In this document: piece after piece, positions 58,696 through 64,000 of the stretch
How positions within the stretch are numbered: position 1 is the stretch's first letter
Layout of the letters: every line of letters starts with the position of its first letter
The notes under the pieces: model-generated
The model's database searches: none
The model's input: the letters and a program-made list of their open reading frames with translations, nothing else
Told to the model about the DNA's origin: nothing
NCBI RefSeq assembly: GCF_964656455.1
Contig: NC_135726.1
Span: forward strand, 33,695,930 to 33,759,929
DNA length: 64,000 nt
Origin: Halichoerus grypus
Lineage: Eukaryota > Chordata > Mammalia > Carnivora > Phocidae
Reading direction: 5' to 3'
Made by a program: the position numbers and the translations under genes

Positions 58696-59593
58696 ATGAC
58701 AAGACGGAAGAAATCACCTCAACAAAAAGAACAAGAGGTAGTACCGACTGCCAGGGACCTACTCAATACGGACATTAGTACGATGTCGGATCTAGAGTTC
58801 AGAATCATCACTTTAAAGATCCTAGCTGGGCTTGAAAAAAGCATGGAAGTTATTAGAGAAATGCTTTCTGGAAAAATAAAAGAACTAAAATCTAACCAAG
58901 TCGAAATCAAAAAGGCTATTAATGAGGTGCAATCAAAAATGGGGGCGCTAACTGCTAGGATAAATGAGGCAGAAGAAAGAATCAGTGAGATAGAAGACCA
59001 AATGATGGAAAATAAAGAAGCTGAGAAAAAGAGAGATAAACAACTACTGGATCACGAGGGCAGAATTCGAGAGATAGGCAATACCATAAGACGAAACAAC
59101 ATTAGAATAATTGGGATCCCAGAAGAGGAAGAAAGAGAGAGAGGGGCAGAAAGTATATTGGAGCAAACTATAGCAGAGAACTTCCCTAATTTGGGGAAGG
59201 AAAAACAGGCATCAAATCCAGGAAGCACAGACAACCCCTCTCAAAATCAATAAAAATAGGTCAACACCCCAACATCTAATAGTAAAACTTACGAGTCTCA
59301 GAGACAAAGAGAAAATCCTGAAAGCAGCTTGGGAGAAGAGATATGTAACCTACAATGGTAGAAACATTAGATTGGCAACAGATCTATCCACAGAGACCTG
59401 GCAGGCCAGAAAGGACTGGCAGGAAATATTCAGAGCACTAAATGAGAAAAATATGCAGCCAAGAATACTATATCCAGCTAGGCTGTCATTGAAAATAGAA
59501 GGAGAGATAAAAAGCTTCCAGGACAAACAAAAACTAAAGGAATTTGCAAACACGAAACCAGCCCTACAAGAAATCTTGAAAGGGGTCCTCTAA
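58696..59593 (+). pseudogene. L1B ORF1, frameshifted
   Basis: Begins with the same ATG and 'MTRRKKSPQQ' as L1A ORF1 and is collinear for about 170 codons (coiled coil and RRM start). Small indels at about 59200-59215 (extra A residues, then a loss) shift the frame, which ends at 59251-59253. The C-terminal part continues in another frame from about 59260 to the normal stop at 59591-59593. The protein would lack the RRM end and C-terminal domain and so could not bind RNA normally. Confidence 0.93.
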
Positions 59594-59674
59594 GCAAAGA
59601 GAGAGCCTAAAAGCAACATAGACCAGAAAGGAACACAGACAATATACAATAACAGTCACCTTACAGGCAATACA

Positions 59675-62600
59675 ATGGCACTAAATTCCTATCTTTCAAT
59701 AGTTACCCTGAATGTGAAGGGGCTAAATGCCCCAATCAAAACACACAGGCTATCAGATTGGATGAAAAAACAGGACCCATTGATATGCTGTCTGCAAGAG
59801 ACTCATTTTAGACCCAAAGACACCCGCAGATTGAAAGTGAGGGGGTGGAAAACCATTTACCATGCTAATGGACATCAAAAGAAAGCTGGGGTGGCAATCC
59901 TTATTGCAGACAAATTAGATTTTAAACCAAAGACTGTAATAAGAGATGAAGAAGGACACTATATCCTACTTAAAGGGTCTATCCAACAAGAAGATCTAAC
60001 AACTGTAAATATCTATGCTCCTAACATGGGAGCAGCCAATTATATAAGGCAATTGATAACAAAAGCAAAGAAAAACATCAACAACAATACAATAATAGTG
60101 GGGGACTTTAACACCCCTCTCACTGAAATGGACAGATCATCTAAGCAAAAGATCAACAAGGAAATAAAGACTTTAAATGACACACTGGACCAAATGGACT
60201 TCACAGACATATTCAGAACATTCCATCCCAAAGCAATGGAATACATATTCTTCTCTAGTGCTCATGGAACATTCTCCAGAATCAATCACATCTTAGGTCA
60301 TAAATCAGGTCTCAACCGGTACCAAAAGATTGGGATCATCCCCTGCCTATTTTCAGACCACAATGCTTTGAAACTAGAACTCAATCACAAGAGGAAAGTC
60401 GGAAAGAACTCAAATACATGGAGGCTAAAGAGCATCCCACTAAAGAATGAATGGGTCAACCAGGAAATTAAAGAAGAATTTAAAAAATTCATGGAAACTA
60501 ATGAAAATGAAAACACAACTGTTCAAAATCTTTGGGATGCAGCAAAGGCAGTCCTAAGAGGAAAGTATATAGCAATACAAGCCTTTCTCAAGAAACAAGA
60601 AAGGTCTCAAGTACACAACCTAACCCTACACCGAAAGGAGCTGGAGAAAGAACAGCAAATAAAGCCTAAACCCAGCAGGAGAAGAGAAATAATAAAGATC
60701 AGAGCAGAAATCAATGAAATAGAAACAAAAAGAACAGTAGAACAGATCAACGAAACTAGGAGCTGGTTCTTTGAAAGAATTAACAAGATTGGTAAACCCC
60801 TGGCCAGACTTATCAAAAAGAAAAGAGAAATGACCCAAATCAACAAAATCATGAATGAAAGAGGAGAGATCACAACCAACACCAAAGAAATACAAACAAT
60901 TATAAGAACATATTATGAGCAACTCTATGCCAGCAAATTCGATAACCTGGAAGAAATGGATGCATTCCTAGAGATGTATCAACTACCAAAACTGAACCAG
61001 GAAGAAATAGAGAACCTGAACAGACCTATAACCACCAAGGAAATTGAAGCAGTCATCAAAAATCTCCCAACAAACAAAAGCCCAGGGCCAGATACCTTCC
61101 CAGGGGAATTCTGCCAAATATTTAAAGTAGAATTAATACCTATTCTTCTGAAACTGTTTCAAAAAATAGAAATGGAAGGAAAACTTCCAAACTCACTTTA
61201 TGAGGCCACCATTACCTTGATCCCAAAACCAAAGACCCCATCCAAAAGGAGAATTACAGACCAATATCCCTGATGAACATGGATGCAAAAATTCTCACCA
61301 AAATACTAGCCAATAGGATCCAACAGTACATTAAAAGGATTATTCACCACGACCAAGTGGGATTTATCCCTGGGCTGCAAGGTGGGTTCAACATCCGCAA
61401 GTCAATCAACGTGATACAATACATTAACAAAAGAAAGAACAATGATCCTCTCAATTGATGCAGAAAAAGCATTTGACAAAGTACAGCATGCTTTCTTGAT
61501 CAAAACTCTTCAGAGTATAGGGATAGAGGGAACATACCTCAATATCATAAAAGCCATCTATGAAAAACCTACAGCGAATATCATTCTCAATGGGGAAAAA
61601 CTGAGATCTTTCCCCCGAAGGTCAGGAACACGGCAGGGATGTCCACTATCACCACTGCTATTCAACATAGTATTAGAAGTCCTAGCCACAGCAATCAGAC
61701 AACAAAAAGAAATCAAAGGCATCCAAATTGGCAAAGAAGAAGTCAAACTCTCACTCTTTGCAGATGATATGATACTTTGTGTGGAAAACCCAAAAGACTC
61801 CACCCCAAAACTGCTAGAACTCATACAGGAATTCAGTCAAGTGGCAGGACGTAAAATCAATGCACAGACATCAGTGGCATTCCTATACACCAACAACAAG
61901 TCAGAAGAAAGAGAAATTAAGGAGTCGATCCCATTTACAATTGCACCCAAAACCATAAGATACCTAGGAATAAATCTAACCAAAGAGGCAAAGGATCTGT
62001 ACTCAGAAAACTATAAAATACTCATGAAAGAAATTGAGGAAGACACAAAGAAATGGAAAAACGTTCCATTCTCATGGATTGGAAGAACAAATATTGTGAC
62101 GATGTCAATGCTACCTAGAGCAATCTACACATTCAATGCAATCCCCATGAAAATACCATCCACTTTTTTCAAAGAAATGGAACAAATAATCCTAAAATTT
62201 GTATGGAACCAGAAAAGACCCCGAATAGCCAGAGGAATGTTGAAAAAGAAAAGCAAAGCTGGCAGCATCACAGTTCCGGACTTCTAGCTCTATTACAAAG
62301 CTGTCATCAAGACAGTATGGTAGTGGCACAAAAACAGACACATAGATCAATGGAACAGAAGAGAGAGCCCAGAAATGGACCCTCAACTCTATGGTCAACT
62401 AATCTTCGACAAAGCAGGAAAGAATGTCCAATGGAAAAGACAGTCTCTTCAACAAATGGTGTTGGGAAAATGGGACAGCCACATGCAGAAGAATGAAACT
62501 GGACCATTTCCTTACACCACACACAAAAATAGACTCCAAATGGTTGAAAGACCTCAATGTGAGACAGGAGTCCATCAAAATCCTAAAGGAGAACACAGGC

Positions 62601-63472
62601 AGCAACCTCTTTGACCTCAGCCGCAGCAGCTTCTTCCTAGAAACATCGCCAAAGGCAAGGGAAGCAAGGGCAAAAATGAACTGTTGGGATTTCATCAAGA
62701 GAAAAAGCTTTTGCACAGCAAAAGAAACAGTCAACAAACCAAAAGACAACCGACAGGATGGGAGAAGATATTTGCAAATGACATATCAGATAAAGGGCTA
62801 GTATCCAAAGTCTATAAAGAACTTATCAAACTCAACACCCAAAGAACAAATGATCCAATCAAGAAATGGGCAGAAGACATGAACAGACATTTTTCCAAAG
62901 AAGACATCCAAATGGCCAACAGACACATGAAAAAGTGCTCAACATCGCTCGGCATCAGGGAAATCCAAATCAAAACCTCAATGAGATACCACCTTACACC
63001 AGTCAGAATGGCTAAAATTAACAAGTCAGGAAAGGACAGATGTTGGCGGGGATGCGGAGAAAGGGGAACCCTCCTACACTGTTGGTGGGAATGCAAGCTG
63101 GTGCAGCCACTCTGGAAAACAGTATGGAAGTTCCTCAAAAAGTTGAAAATAGAGCTACCCTATGATCCAGCAATTGCACTACTGGGTATTTACCCCAAAG
63201 ATACAAATGTAGGGATCTGAAGGGGTACGTGCACCCCGATGTTTATAGCAGCAATGTCCACAATAGCCAAACTGTGGAAAGAGCCAAGATGACCATCGAC
63301 AGATGAATGGATAAAGAAGAGGTGGTATATATATGCAATGGAATATTATGCAGCCATCAAAAGGAATGAGATCTTGCCATTTGCAACGACGTGGATGGAA
63401 CTGGAGGGTGTTATGCTGAGTGAAATAAGTCAAAAAGAGAAAGACATGTATCATATGACCTCACTGATATGA
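59675..63472 (+). pseudogene. L1B ORF2, multiply disrupted
   Basis: Starts '[10 protein letters not shown]' as in L1A and stays open for 532 codons. The catalytic endonuclease Asp at 204 is replaced by Asn (at about 60286). Lesions seen: 4-bp loss at about 61229 (frameshift), 8-bp loss at about 61437, TAG at 62285-62287, TAG at 62321-62323, 2-bp loss at about 62437, further shift near 62750, and TGA at 63218-63220 (a CGA-to-TGA change). The RT FADD is still encoded at about 61761-61772. Cannot produce a working protein. Confidence 0.94.
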
Positions 63473-64000
63473 GGAATTCTTAATCTCAGGAAACAAACTG
63501 AGGGTTGCTGGAGTGGTGGGGGGTGGGAGGGATGGGGTGGCTGGGTGATAGATACTGGGGAGGGTATGTGCTATGGTGAGCACTGTGAATTGTGTAAGAC
63601 TATTGAATCACAGATCTGTACCTCTGAAACAAATAATACATTATATGTTTAAAATAAAGAAGAAGAAGAAGAAGATAGCAGGAAGGGAAAAATGAAGGGC
63701 GGGAAATCGGAGGGGGAGACGAACCTTGAGAGACTATGGACTCTGAGAAACAAACTGAAGGTTCTAGAGGGGAAGGGTGTGGGGGGATGGTTAGCCTGGT
63801 GATGGGTATTAAAGAGGGCATGTACTGAATGGAGCACTGGGTGTTATACGTGAACAATGAATCATGAAACTCTACATCAAAAACTAATGATATAATGTAT
63901 GGTGATTAACATAACATAATAAAATTAAAAAAATATTTCTTTTTAATAGCCATCAATTTCCCCACATGGCCTGGTTAATTCACTCAGAGTTGGTTTCCTC

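Larger units (their letters stand above)
56859..63941 (+). mobile_element. Full-length L1 (L1B), inactive
   Basis: About 7.06 kb (56872-63928), plus strand, with a 13-bp TSD 'aaaaatatttctt' at 56859-56871 and 63929-63941. Contains a 5' UTR (to 58695), disrupted ORF1, disrupted ORF2 and a 3' UTR with both modules (about 63475-63655 and 63680-63920). The 5' end reads 'gggagcaagatgacagag': compared with L1A the YY1-type core is changed (ATGGC to ATGAC). Several stops and frameshifts show it is older than L1A. Confidence 0.96.

Noticed and set aside
7637..63928. Regularly spaced repeats that might be a CRISPR-like or tandem gene array
   Set aside because: All recurring blocks are SINE, L1 or LTR copies with TSDs or consensus order; there is no direct-repeat/spacer pattern and the DNA is mammalian.

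Overview
This is a window of mammalian nuclear DNA, almost certainly from a carnivoran. The main evidence is at least thirteen copies of the tRNA-derived carnivore SINE (SINEC/Can-SINE), recognisable by the head 'GGCGCCTGGGTGGCTCAG', a (CT)n tract and an 'AAATAAATAAA' tail, together with young carnivore-type LINE-1 (L1) sequence. No complete host protein-coding gene is visible. The window looks intergenic or intronic, with one CpG island (about 20.9-21.7 kb) and one short exon-like open frame (about 4.1-4.3 kb) as the only hints of host transcription units.

Layout. 1-20 kb: low-copy sequence sprinkled with ancient MIR and L2 fragments, a very short L1 insertion (3.6 kb), a 5'-truncated young L1 (7.6-8.2 kb) beside an MLT1 LTR and a long (GAAA)n tract, an old L1 3' half (9.9-12.3 kb) carrying two SINEs, and an L2 3' end split by a SINE. 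20-26 kb: CpG island, MIR, MaLR-type LTRs, a tandem SINE pair and a solo LTR. 27-29.4 kb: an old L1 with a younger L1 nested in it. 31.6-33.3 kb: three LTRs nested inside one another. 33.86-40.99 kb: a full-length minus-strand L1 (called L1A here) with an intact ORF1 and an ORF2 broken by one nonsense codon. 41.9-43.25 kb: a young truncated L1 interrupted by another in the opposite orientation. 43.5-56.8 kb: MLT1, SINEs, layers of old L1, MLT2 and unassigned sequence. 56.87-63.93 kb: a second full-length L1 (L1B), plus strand, with both ORFs disrupted several times.

The only protein-coding information I can identify securely belongs to L1: ORF1 (RNA-binding chaperone) and ORF2 (endonuclease/reverse transcriptase). 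L1A and L1B lie head-to-head about 16 kb apart, forming a large inverted repeat. Comparing the L1 copies shows two internal duplications in this L1 lineage: a duplicated module in the 3' UTR and a tandem unit of about 270 bp in the 5' UTR. I found no novel defence or metabolic system. The items most worth a second look are the nearly intact L1A, the L1 UTR architecture, the exon-like segment near 4.1 kb and the CpG island. Repeat family names come from recognising consensus features by eye, and boundaries are approximate unless target-site duplications (TSDs) are given.
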